From Jeongeupia sp. USM3 (GTDB lineage Bacteria > Pseudomonadota > Gammaproteobacteria > Burkholderiales > Chitinibacteraceae), in the NCBI RefSeq assembly GCF_001808185.1, contig NZ_CP017668.1, positions 1,116,001 to 1,180,000 on the forward strand: 64,000 nucleotides of DNA, given 5' to 3'. Shown here piece after piece: positions 14,622-22,347 of the stretch (position 1 is the stretch's first letter; each line of letters starts with the position of its first letter). The position numbers and the translations under genes are program-made. Below the pieces are notes generated by a model, which was given only the letters and a program-made list of their open reading frames with translations, made no database searches and had not been told where the DNA came from.

Positions 14622-17579
14622 TTACCAATGAGATGGCGGCCAAGGCCCACGATATCCGGAAGGAGGACTTACCGGCTTATCCTTTGCCCCCTTCGAGGCG
14701 TTGCAATGAGGGCATGCGAGCTGTGCATTATCCAAGGTAGCGTTACCTCCTCGCGCACGAGGAATGGCATGATCAACCTGTGTGGCCGTACCCTCCATCC
14801 GGCAATATACGCATACTTTATTTGGATTTTCTGCCTTAGCAGCATCCTTTACTGATTTAGGAAATTGCTTCCCTGACGTGGCGCCCGTTGTGCTTCCTGC
14901 CTTGATGTTTGGTGCTGTGCTCCCGCCCTTGAATTTTGCTAAATCTACACAATCATCCGTAGGGTGATAGGGAATAGGTGGCATATCACCCGAGCATCCA
15001 CCCCCTAGTATATCGCATTTAAATTGCGGAATAGGTTGAAGTTCAGCGAGCCCCAGCGGATCAGACGACGCGATCACAGCACCGTCGACGTAAGCGTAAG
15101 TCGACCATTGGCCCGCAGCTAGTCCAATCGGATCACTCTCGATATACCGCCCTGTCGCCGGATCGTAATCCCGGAAGTAGTTGTAGTGCCGGCCGGTTTC
15201 CTGATCGTAATACTGGCCCGGGAAGCGCAGGTTGTACACCACCTGCTGGCCGTCGCCGTCCGGGTCCTGTTCGGCCAGGCTGTTGCCGAATGGTTCGACC
15301 TGTTGCCAGCGCCAGACGACTTTCTGGCTGGTCGGTTCGCTCAGTTGCCGCGGGGTGTTCAGGTGGTCGGCCCAGACGTAGTAGACGGTCGGGTGTTGGG
15401 CGTCGACACCGGAGCGGACCGAGGCGATCGGGGTGTCGCCGAGCCAGACGGTTTCCTGTTGCAGTATGCCAGTGCCGCGGTATTCGCCGAGCAGGCGGCC
15501 TTCGAGGTCGTAGGCGAACTGGGTGGTTTGGCCACCGGTGGTCTTGCCGACCCGCTGGCCAAGGGCGTTGTAGCCGTAGTTGGTGACGACGGTGCCGATC
15601 TGGCTCTGGATCAGCCGGCCGGCGTTGTTGTAGCGCTGGGTGAGGTTGCCGTCCTTGGTGCGGCTGCCGCTGGCGTCGTACTGGTAGGTCTGGTTGTTGC
15701 TGCCGGTGGTGTTGAGCAGCCGGTTGCTGGCCGGGTCATGGTTGTACTGGGTACTGGCGCTGCCGGTGCTGCCGACGGTGCGGTTGCCGTTCTTGTCGTA
15801 GCCGTAGCCATGGGTGGTGGTACCGATGCTGGCCTGGATCAGCCGGTCGAGGCTGTCGTAGCCGAAGCTGTGGCTGGCTGCCTGGGTCTGGCTGTCGTCG
15901 ATGCCGATCGGGTTACCGGTGCTGTCGTAGCGGTATTGCCATTGCCGGTCGGCAAGGCTGAGCGTACTCGGGCGGCCGGCAAAGTCGCTGCTGGCGTAGC
16001 GGGCCTGACCATTGGCCCATTGCCAGCCGACGATGCGGCCGTCGGCGCTGTACTGCATCTGGCTCAGCAGCGGCTGACCGTTGAGCAGCACGCTGGTGAC
16101 GACGCCGTTCTGCCACGTGTAGTCGACGTTGAGGCCGGACGGGTAGACGATGCGGTTGAGCCGGTTGGCAGCGCCCCAGCTGTAGCCGACGCCGTAAGCG
16201 CTGCCGCTGGTGTTGCTGCGCTGGACCTGGCTGACCCGACCCTGGGCGTCGTAGCCGAAGCCGGTTTGGCCGACGCCGTCGGTGAAGCTGGCGAGCTGGC
16301 CGACGCCGTTGGTGGCGGTGTCATAAGTCAACGTCTGGACTTCGTCGCCATAGTCGACGCGGGTGACCCGGCCGAGCGCATCGTACTGGTACTGGGCGCT
16401 CTTGTTGCGGGCATCGGTCTTGGTCAGCGTGCGGCCATTGGCATCCACCGCGTACTGGGTGGTGCCGGTATCCGGGCTGACCTGTTTGATCAGGTCGTCG
16501 AAGCCGTTGTAGGTGTAGCTGGTGCTGAAGCCTTCCGGATCCTTCACCGAGACCAGGTTGTCGCGACCGTCGTAGCTGAACTGGGTGATGCCGCCGTTCG
16601 GATCGGTCATCTGCGTCAGGCGATTCAGGGCGTCGTACTGGTACGACGTGGTCCGGCCCTGCGCATCCTTGCGGGTCAGGCGGTTGCCGTTGGCGTCATA
16701 GGTGTAGGTGGTCTGGAACCCTTGGCTGTCCATCTCCTGCACCAGCCGGCCGAGTGCGTCGTAGCTGTAGAAGCGGCTGACGGTCGAGACGTGTGCGGGC
16801 ACGCTCGGCGCGGGCGTTGGTACCGGAGTGGGCGCTGGGGTTGGGGCCGGAGTGGGCGCAGGTGTGGGCGCTGGCGTCGGTACTGGCGTCGGTACTGGTG
16901 TCGGCTCAGGTGTCGGCTCAGGCGTGGGTACTGGAGTCGGCGCTGCGGTTGGGGCCGGAGTGGGCGCCGGAGTGGGCGCCGGAGGCGGTGCTGGCGTCGG
17001 CTCAGGCGTTGGCGCGGGAGTGGGCGCGGGAGTGGGCGCGGGAGTGGGCGCGGGAGTGGGCGCAGGTGTGGGCTCTGGCGTCGGTACTGGTGTCGGCTCA
17101 GGCGTGGGTGCTGGAGTCGGCGCAGGGGTTGGCACCGGAGTCGGCGCAGGCGTCGGTGTGGGAGTTGGTATTACATCGCTCCCCAAGCTTAGCCAGAGGG
17201 ACGGCGAAGCAGCCGGTGTCCATCCTGCTCCGGCAAAAGCGGTGTGTGCGGTGAGGGCGCGATACCGCCCTCCTTGAAACAGCACCTCTTGGCCAACCTG
17301 ATAGCTCAGCCCCTCTTGCCAAGTGTCGTTGGCCCCAGCGCCTCCTTGAAGTTGCCACAAGCTGGGGGTGCTTGGCGGTGTCCAGTTGGTGCCAACGTAA
17401 GCGGTATGGGTGACCAGTGTCTTGTAGGTCTGGCCGTTGTAGCTGACCAGCGCGCCTGCGGTATAGGTCACGCCTTCTTGCCAGGCGGCAACAGCGGCGG
17501 CCTGGCTGAAGATCGGCGTGGCGACCAGACCGGCCAGCGCAAAGGCCCCGGCCATCGTATGCAGCGAAGTGAATTTCAT
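14622..17579 (-). CDS. Secreted RHS toxin with two chitin-binding modules and HNH nuclease tip
   Basis: A 985-residue protein. Domains in order: Sec signal peptide (residues 1 to ~28); two CBM5/12-type chitin-binding modules (about 33-76, AWQEGVTYTAGALVSYNGQ...W; and 87-131, TWQEGLSYQVGQEV...W); a ~125-residue Pro-Thr-Pro-X linker; YD/RHS repeats from about 268; the RHS core ending in RYIESDPIGLAAG near 850; and a variable tip. The tip ends in an HNH fold (CVYC...QVDHAIPRARGGN...CPHCNASKG, about 923-965), which predicts a metal-dependent nuclease. There is no PAAR domain or N-terminal transmembrane pair, unlike T6SS Rhs effectors. The DUF4265 immunity gene follows directly. Three RHS N-terminal-half genes precede it with 33-68-base gaps, suggesting one operon and a multi-chain shell. 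Confidence 0.9.
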   Translation of the reverse strand: MKFTSLHTMAGAFALAGLVATPIFSQAAAVAAWQEGVTYTAGALVSYNGQTYKTLVTHTAYVGTNWTPPSTPSLWQLQGGAGANDTWQEGLSYQVGQEVLFQGGRYRALTAHTAFAGAGWTPAASPSLWLSLGSDVIPTPTPTPAPTPVPTPAPTPAPTPEPTPVPTPEPTPAPTPAPTPAPTPAPTPAPTPEPTPAPPPAPTPAPTPAPTAAPTPVPTPEPTPEPTPVPTPVPTPAPTPAPTPAPTPAPTPVPTPAPSVPAHVSTVSRFYSYDALGRLVQEMDSQGFQTTYTYDANGNRLTRKDAQGRTTSYQYDALNRLTQMTDPNGGITQFSYDGRDNLVSVKDPEGFSTSYTYNGFDDLIKQVSPDTGTTQYAVDANGRTLTKTDARNKSAQYQYDALGRVTRVDYGDEVQTLTYDTATNGVGQLASFTDGVGQTGFGYDAQGRVSQVQRSNTSGSAYGVGYSWGAANRLNRIVYPSGLNVDYTWQNGVVTSVLLNGQPLLSQMQYSADGRIVGWQWANGQARYASSDFAGRPSTLSLADRQWQYRYDSTGNPIGIDDSQTQAASHSFGYDSLDRLIQASIGTTTHGYGYDKNGNRTVGSTGSASTQYNHDPASNRLLNTTGSNNQTYQYDASGSRTKDGNLTQRYNNAGRLIQSQIGTVVTNYGYNALGQRVGKTTGGQTTQFAYDLEGRLLGEYRGTGILQQETVWLGDTPIASVRSGVDAQHPTVYYVWADHLNTPRQLSEPTSQKVVWRWQQVEPFGNSLAEQDPDGDGQQVVYNLRFPGQYYDQETGRHYNYFRDYDPATGRYIESDPIGLAAGQWSTYAYVDGAVIASSDPLGLAELQPIPQFKCDILGGGCSGDMPPIPYHPTDDCVDLAKFKGGSTAPNIKAGSTTGATSGKQFPKSVKDAAKAENPNKVCVYCRMEGTATQVDHAIPRARGGNATLDNAQLACPHCNASKGAKDKPVSPPSGYRGPWPPSHW
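16796..17172 (-). repeat. Pro-Thr-Pro-X linker coding repeats in the RHS toxin gene
   Basis: About 375 bp of tandem 6-bp and 12-bp units encode PTPAPTPVPTPEP-type sequence between the chitin-binding modules and the RHS shell. Such linkers are usual between binding modules and cargo in chitinases. The array is prone to length change. It also generates the long glycine/valine frames seen on the plus strand, which are not genes. Confidence 0.9.
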
Positions 17580-17614
17580 CTCGGTTCCCGGATTATTCTA
17601 TTTGAATTGATGGC

Positions 17615-19999
17615 TCAAGGCTTGGCGACCTGGTTCGGCGCGCTTTGCTGCACCGCGACCTGCTGCAGGCTGGCCGCCAGCGTGCCGGCCGGATCCTGAC
17701 GGTCTTCGCGCAAGCGGTTGCCCATCGCATCCAGGGTGTAATCGATGCGGTTGCCACGGCTGTCGTCGATGCCGATCAGTCGGTGGGCCGGGTCGTAGCG
17801 GTAGCTGACGGTGCGGTTGTCGGCAAAGCGCACTTGGCTCAACAAGCCAGTCGGCAAATAGCTGAAGCTGGTGGTCTCGCCGGCCGTGGTCCGGCTCAGC
17901 AGCCGCTGGCGCAGGTCGTAGCCGAAGGTGGTGGTCTGGCCGTTGGGCTCGATCATTTCCAGCACGTTGCCCAGCGCGTCATAGCGCGGGAAGCGGGTGA
18001 TCTGGCCCAGCGGATTGGTCAGCGTGCTCAGGTTGCCCTGGGCGTCGTAGCTGTACTGGGTGACCTTGCCGGCCGGATCGGTCGCCGAGGCCACCAGGCC
18101 GTAGTTGCCATAGGTCCAGCTCGATACCCGGGTCGCACCATCGGCGGTCACCGACTTCTTCAGCAGGTTGCCGCTGGCGTCGTACTCGTAGATCGTGACC
18201 CGGCCCGGCTCGGTGACCTTGGTCGGCAGCCGGAAGCTGGCGTGCCATTCGGTGCTGATGGTCCGTGCCTGCGGCGTGCCGACGGCTTCGGTGCGGCTGG
18301 TTTCGAGGTTGCGGGTCAAGTCATAGACATAATTGATCACCGTACCGTTGAAATCAGTGCGGGAGGCAACGTTGCCGTTGATGTCGTAGCTGAGTGTGCT
18401 GTTTGCCGCTCCGCACCCTGCACCACCAGGCTGGTTTTGCGACGTGAGTTTTAATACCCCCGCGACGGGCATGAACTCTTTATTTCGAGTCGTATTCAGC
18501 GGATCGGTAACAGCAACCTGGACGCGATCTGGCAACGGAAGGATTGATAACGATACACGATCGACCGAAAGCGTTTGACTGCTATCACCCCAATGCTGAG
18601 TCACAATTGCTTGCCCAGCACCATTGTATTTATATGTGGCATACCGCTGGTTAGCCTCATCAACAATACCAGTGAGCAAAGGCAAATCACGCCTAATCTG
18701 AATATTTTCAGATTCATCGTACACATATTGAACAGAAGTTCCATCCGGATACGTAATCGATTTCAACGCCCCTTCAGGACTATATTGATAGCTATAAGCT
18801 TGGCCAGCGGGATCTTGCATCCTTGCAATATTCAATTTGCCATCGTATTGCAAGGTTATTCTTCGCCCGTACTGATCTGATATCGCAACAATCAAATCCT
18901 TGGGTACCGGGGTGGCCGTCTCTTGACCATTAGCATCAAGTAAATATGGCCCATTCACCCCATCGCCATAAGCGATCGTTTTTTCGTACCCATTGCGCTC
19001 TCGTATCCGCACAAGCAAACCATTTTTATTGTAAAACTCACTGCGATCCGTCAATTGATACTCGTATCCATCAGGTGTGACATTCAGTTTGTTCACACCC
19101 AAGCCGTAATTGATCGCTTCTTCACCAGAGGACCGGAAGTACTGTGGCCTCCCGTTTGGATAGACCAACGTGCCGGTCACCGCCTTTTCGCCAGCAGACC
19201 CAGATGACGAAATGATGCTCAATCGCCTTTCATAAATAAATCGCCATCCTTTACCCATGGAACTCACGGACAGCTCATTTCCGTTAAGCGGCGCGGCAAA
19301 ACCAAGGGAGTTGTAATACCTCTCAAACGAAAGACCTCCCGGACCGACGTAGTCAATCGCATGGTGCAACTTCGCAGCTGTTGCAGGGGAAATCGGGTTC
19401 CCTTCCCCACTAACCTCTTCCGACGTAGCTCTCGCCGAAGCAGAACAACCTGGTGCTTCAATCTGGCGTAAACACGCTTTGGTACCGTTAGGTCGTGTGA
19501 TTAAAGAGGTTCCCGCTTGGCATTCATTGTTATCAACGAACTTCATTGCCCAAACAGTTTCACCGCAAGAAAAAGTAAATTTTCTATAATCAACCGTTGC
19601 GCCAGGCGACCCGCTCCAACATTGATAAGAGTTTGCGGTTTGCCCCCACCCACTATCCGAGCCCTCGCAGGTGACGTTGTTGTTGCGCAGTATTTCGGCA
19701 AACGATTTCGATAGTTGGAACAAATTTCCTGCATTAACCGTAATTGATGCCCCGACGCAGGGCGGATCGGCATAGACCCCTGCATAACGCCCACCGGCAG
19801 CTTTGCACCACGCCGCATATCTCGCCACAAATGCCCCAGCATCATCGCAAAGGGCATACTTAACGCCTGTTCGCGGTTGCTCACAAACACCTAGCCCACC
19901 GTCTTCAATACAAGTCGCCTCAACAACGGCCTGGCTGACTACCGGTGCGGCAGCCAGCATAAGCGCTATGGAAATCGCACCTTGTGGTGTGAACTTCAT
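17615..19999 (-). CDS. Secreted RHS/YD-repeat N-terminal-half protein (copy 1)
   Basis: A 794-residue protein with a Sec signal peptide (MKFTPQGAISIALMLAAAPVVSQAVVEA) and an AAGGAAAG-like ribosome site. A Cys-rich unique region follows (about 30-190), then a DUF6531-type RHS N-terminal block (ATAAKLHHAIDYVGPGGLSFERYYNS near 205-230) and YD repeats. It ends at LAASLQQV...PNQ without an RHS core, DPxGL signature or toxin tip. The last ~245 residues are almost identical to those of the next two upstream genes. The stop is 35 bases before the HNH-tipped RHS gene. It may supply the front half of an RHS shell closed by that protein, by analogy with TcB and TcC. Confidence 0.85.
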   Translation of the reverse strand: MKFTPQGAISIALMLAAAPVVSQAVVEATCIEDGGLGVCEQPRTGVKYALCDDAGAFVARYAAWCKAAGGRYAGVYADPPCVGASITVNAGNLFQLSKSFAEILRNNNVTCEGSDSGWGQTANSYQCWSGSPGATVDYRKFTFSCGETVWAMKFVDNNECQAGTSLITRPNGTKACLRQIEAPGCSASARATSEEVSGEGNPISPATAAKLHHAIDYVGPGGLSFERYYNSLGFAAPLNGNELSVSSMGKGWRFIYERRLSIISSSGSAGEKAVTGTLVYPNGRPQYFRSSGEEAINYGLGVNKLNVTPDGYEYQLTDRSEFYNKNGLLVRIRERNGYEKTIAYGDGVNGPYLLDANGQETATPVPKDLIVAISDQYGRRITLQYDGKLNIARMQDPAGQAYSYQYSPEGALKSITYPDGTSVQYVYDESENIQIRRDLPLLTGIVDEANQRYATYKYNGAGQAIVTQHWGDSSQTLSVDRVSLSILPLPDRVQVAVTDPLNTTRNKEFMPVAGVLKLTSQNQPGGAGCGAANSTLSYDINGNVASRTDFNGTVINYVYDLTRNLETSRTEAVGTPQARTISTEWHASFRLPTKVTEPGRVTIYEYDASGNLLKKSVTADGATRVSSWTYGNYGLVASATDPAGKVTQYSYDAQGNLSTLTNPLGQITRFPRYDALGNVLEMIEPNGQTTTFGYDLRQRLLSRTTAGETTSFSYLPTGLLSQVRFADNRTVSYRYDPAHRLIGIDDSRGNRIDYTLDAMGNRLREDRQDPAGTLAASLQQVAVQQSAPNQVAKP
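17640..18385 (-). repeat. Near-identical YD-module repeat, copy 1
   Basis: About 740 bp encoding the block from RTDFNG through TEWHASFRLPTKVTEPGRV, RFPRYDALGNVLEM and HRLIGIDDSRGNRIDY to QQV. It recurs at about 20060-20800 and 22366-23110, and as a ~245-bp fragment near 24560-24805. Copies differ at only a few percent of positions by eye, much less than their flanks. Confidence 0.85.
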
Positions 20000-20032
20000 T
20001 ACTCTTTCCTTATTTTTTATTGATTAGGTGGC

Positions 20033-22279
20033 TTAAGGATTGGCAATCTGATTAGGAACGTTTTGCTGCGCCGAAACCTGCTGCAGGCTGGCCGCGAGCG
20101 TGCCGGCCGGATCCAGGCGGTCTTCGCGCAGCCGGTTGCCCATCGCATCCAGGGTGTAGTCGATGCGGTTGCCGCGGCTGTCGTCGATGCCGATCAGTCG
20201 GTGTGCCGGGTCGTAGCGGTAGCTGACGGTGCGGTTGTCGGCGAAGCGCACTTGGCTGAGCAGACCGGTCGGCAGGTAGCTGAAGCTGGTGGTCTCGCCG
20301 GCCGTGGTGCGGCTCAGCAGCCGCTGGCGCAGGTCATAGCCAAAGGTGGTGGTCTGGCCGTTGGGTTCGACCATCTCCAGCACATTGCCCAGTGCGTCAT
20401 AACGCGGGAAGCGGGTGATCTGGCCCAGCGGATTGGTCAGCGTGCTCAGGTTGCCCTGGGCGTCGTAGCTGTACTGGGTGACCTTGCCGGCCGGATCGGT
20501 CGCCGAAGCCACCAGACCGTAGTTGCCGTAGGTCCAGCTCGAGATCCGCGTCGCGCCATCGGCGGTGACCGACTTCTTCAGCAGGTTGCCGCTGGCGTCG
20601 TACTCGAACGTCGTCACCCGACCCGGCTCGGTGACCTTGGTCGGCAACCGGAAGCTGGCATGCCACTCGGTACTGATGGTCCGTGCCTGCGGCGTGCCGG
20701 CAGCTTCGGTACGGCTGGTTTCGAGATTGCGGGCCAGATCATAGGCGTAGTTGGCGGTGTTACCGTTGAAGTCGGTACGGTTCTTCACGTTGCCGTTGAC
20801 GTCGTACTCGAGGGTGCCGGTCGCGGCGCTGCACCCCGCGCCACCAGGCTGGTTCTTGCCGGTCAGCAGCCACTGTTTGGCGACTTGCTGGAAGTTGAAT
20901 CGGCGGACCGAACCGAGGGCATCGGTCTCGTCCGTCCAGCGCGTGCCATTGGCAGGATCGCCACCAAAACTCAGGCTCATTCGACCCACGCCTCCGGCGT
21001 GCTGCGACGAGACCGCTTGGCCTTGGGCGTTGTAGCTCCAGCTGGCAAAGCGGATTCCGTTTTCATCGGTGATGCCGGTCAGCAAATAGGGATTGCTGCC
21101 ATCTTCGTAGGCATACTGCCGCTGACTGTTGTCAGGATAAGTCGCGCCACTCAAGCGACCACTGCTGTCGTAGGCGTAGTTCACCACCACACTTCCGCTG
21201 GTGATGCTGTTGAGATGAAACCGATCCGTTGAGCCAAGACTCAACTGGTATCCGAAGTTATCAAATACTCGATTCAGCACACCCGAGCTGGCGTCATAGC
21301 GCAGGGTCAAAACCCGGCCAGATGCAGAAGTCACCTTGGTCAGACGGCCTTGAGCGTCATAGAGCTCGGTGTTCAAACCATCAAATACGCTAAAACCGGA
21401 ACCGGTGATGCTGAGTTGGTAACCATTGCGGCTTTGCGCATCAATCGGTTGGCCATCGGGACGGAATGCAAAGCTCTTGCCGTCTTCGCGTTCGACCATA
21501 TAGTGATCAATCGACGGCAGCACTACCGGCTGGCTGAATGCGCCGGAGCCTGCATCCGGATCGAGATCGGCAGCCATTGCTGCTGCGTTGGCCGGCGCGG
21601 CAGCAACCAATGCGCTGACAGGTGCCGGTGGTACGGAAGAAGCCACGGCAACGATGCGTCGCACATAGCTGTGACGCCAACCGGTGCCCAAGCCGAAATC
21701 GCTGGTACTGGTGCTATTGTAATACCAGCTGAAATGCAGCCCCGGCCCCCAATTCAAATCGGACTCGGTCTGGAACTTGTTACCAGTGGCGGTATTGATC
21801 GGGTTACCCGAAACCGGGCAAGCATTACCCTGATCAGGGTTGACATCATCCGGATACGGACAACTGGTGTTGCTACCGCAAATGGGCTTGGCCCGGCAGC
21901 CGCCGGTGCTGCGGCTCAGGTAACTGCCGGCTGGGCAGGTGGCGCGACAAGTGCGGCTGACTAAACCAAGCAGTTGGTTGCTACCGCAATAGAAAAATTT
22001 AACCATATAGAAACTACCATCATAAGGCCCAGCACCTTGCTTCCATAGCCAGCCGGCAAAAATGTACTCACGGCCGTCACTTGAGCTACGAAGACAATAT
22101 TGTGCCGGATTCGAATAGCTGCCTGTCCAGATTACAAAATCGAGACAAGCTTTATAGGCAGATGTTTCATCTTGGTATGTATCCGTCACTTCAAAATGAC
22201 GCGGCACTATTTCAGTTGTTGTGCGGGCTGCAACACATGGCGCGCACATGCCGCACAAACATAAAGCTAAAAAAAACAA
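20033..22279 (-). CDS. Secreted RHS/YD-repeat N-terminal-half protein (copy 2)
   Basis: 748 residues from a TTG codon at 22279; the N-terminus FFLALCLCGMCAPCVAA is an incomplete signal peptide. An upstream ATG (22292, MKNLLVFF) lies in another frame and would join this one if the T tract at 22269-22276 were one base shorter. Then follow a Cys-rich segment (CRATCPAGSYLSRSTGGC), the DUF6531-type start PVSGNPINTATGNKFQTESDL and LHFSWYYNS, YD repeats, and the shared 3' module ending LAASLQQVSAQQNVPNQ. As in the neighbouring copies there is no RHS core or toxin domain. It lies 33 bases upstream of copy 1 and is probably co-transcribed. Confidence 0.8.
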   Translation of the reverse strand: MFFLALCLCGMCAPCVAARTTTEIVPRHFEVTDTYQDETSAYKACLDFVIWTGSYSNPAQYCLRSSSDGREYIFAGWLWKQGAGPYDGSFYMVKFFYCGSNQLLGLVSRTCRATCPAGSYLSRSTGGCRAKPICGSNTSCPYPDDVNPDQGNACPVSGNPINTATGNKFQTESDLNWGPGLHFSWYYNSTSTSDFGLGTGWRHSYVRRIVAVASSVPPAPVSALVAAAPANAAAMAADLDPDAGSGAFSQPVVLPSIDHYMVEREDGKSFAFRPDGQPIDAQSRNGYQLSITGSGFSVFDGLNTELYDAQGRLTKVTSASGRVLTLRYDASSGVLNRVFDNFGYQLSLGSTDRFHLNSITSGSVVVNYAYDSSGRLSGATYPDNSQRQYAYEDGSNPYLLTGITDENGIRFASWSYNAQGQAVSSQHAGGVGRMSLSFGGDPANGTRWTDETDALGSVRRFNFQQVAKQWLLTGKNQPGGAGCSAATGTLEYDVNGNVKNRTDFNGNTANYAYDLARNLETSRTEAAGTPQARTISTEWHASFRLPTKVTEPGRVTTFEYDASGNLLKKSVTADGATRISSWTYGNYGLVASATDPAGKVTQYSYDAQGNLSTLTNPLGQITRFPRYDALGNVLEMVEPNGQTTTFGYDLRQRLLSRTTAGETTSFSYLPTGLLSQVRFADNRTVSYRYDPAHRLIGIDDSRGNRIDYTLDAMGNRLREDRLDPAGTLAASLQQVSAQQNVPNQIANP
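20060..20800 (-). repeat. Near-identical YD-module repeat, copy 2
   Basis: Second copy of the ~740-bp 3' module of the RHS half genes. Homology ends abruptly near the RTDFNGN codons, upstream of which the three genes differ. Confidence 0.85.
22269..22276 (-). other. T8 homopolymer tract in an RHS signal-peptide region
   Basis: Eight T (minus strand) follow ATG-AAG-AAT-CTG-CTT-G. With eight T the ATG frame ends soon; with seven it reads MKNLLVFLALCLCGMCAPC and continues into the 748-residue RHS protein. The site is a candidate slippage switch or a fixed frameshift. Confidence 0.5.
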
Positions 22280-22347
22280 GCAGATTCTTCATTTTTTTCG
22301 GGTCAACGAAATTGAGCAGGCTAGATCGAAACAGAGTCTGTAGAAAT

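Noticed and set aside
16796..17172. A repeat array that could be taken for a CRISPR
   Set aside because: Units are 6-12 bp, contiguous and in frame as Pro-Thr-Pro-X; there are no spacers and no cas genes.
15186..17192. A 668-codon open frame on the plus strand opposite the RHS toxin gene
   Set aside because: It is antisense to YD repeats and the Pro-Thr linker, giving low-complexity Gly/Val/Arg translation. The minus-strand frame has recognisable domains and a signal peptide.
14622..17579. RHS toxin as a T6SS effector of the neighbouring locus
   Set aside because: It has a Sec signal peptide and chitin-binding modules, no PAAR or N-terminal TM region, lies in a separate mobile island, and no adaptor gene is linked. 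Not excluded, but not supported.
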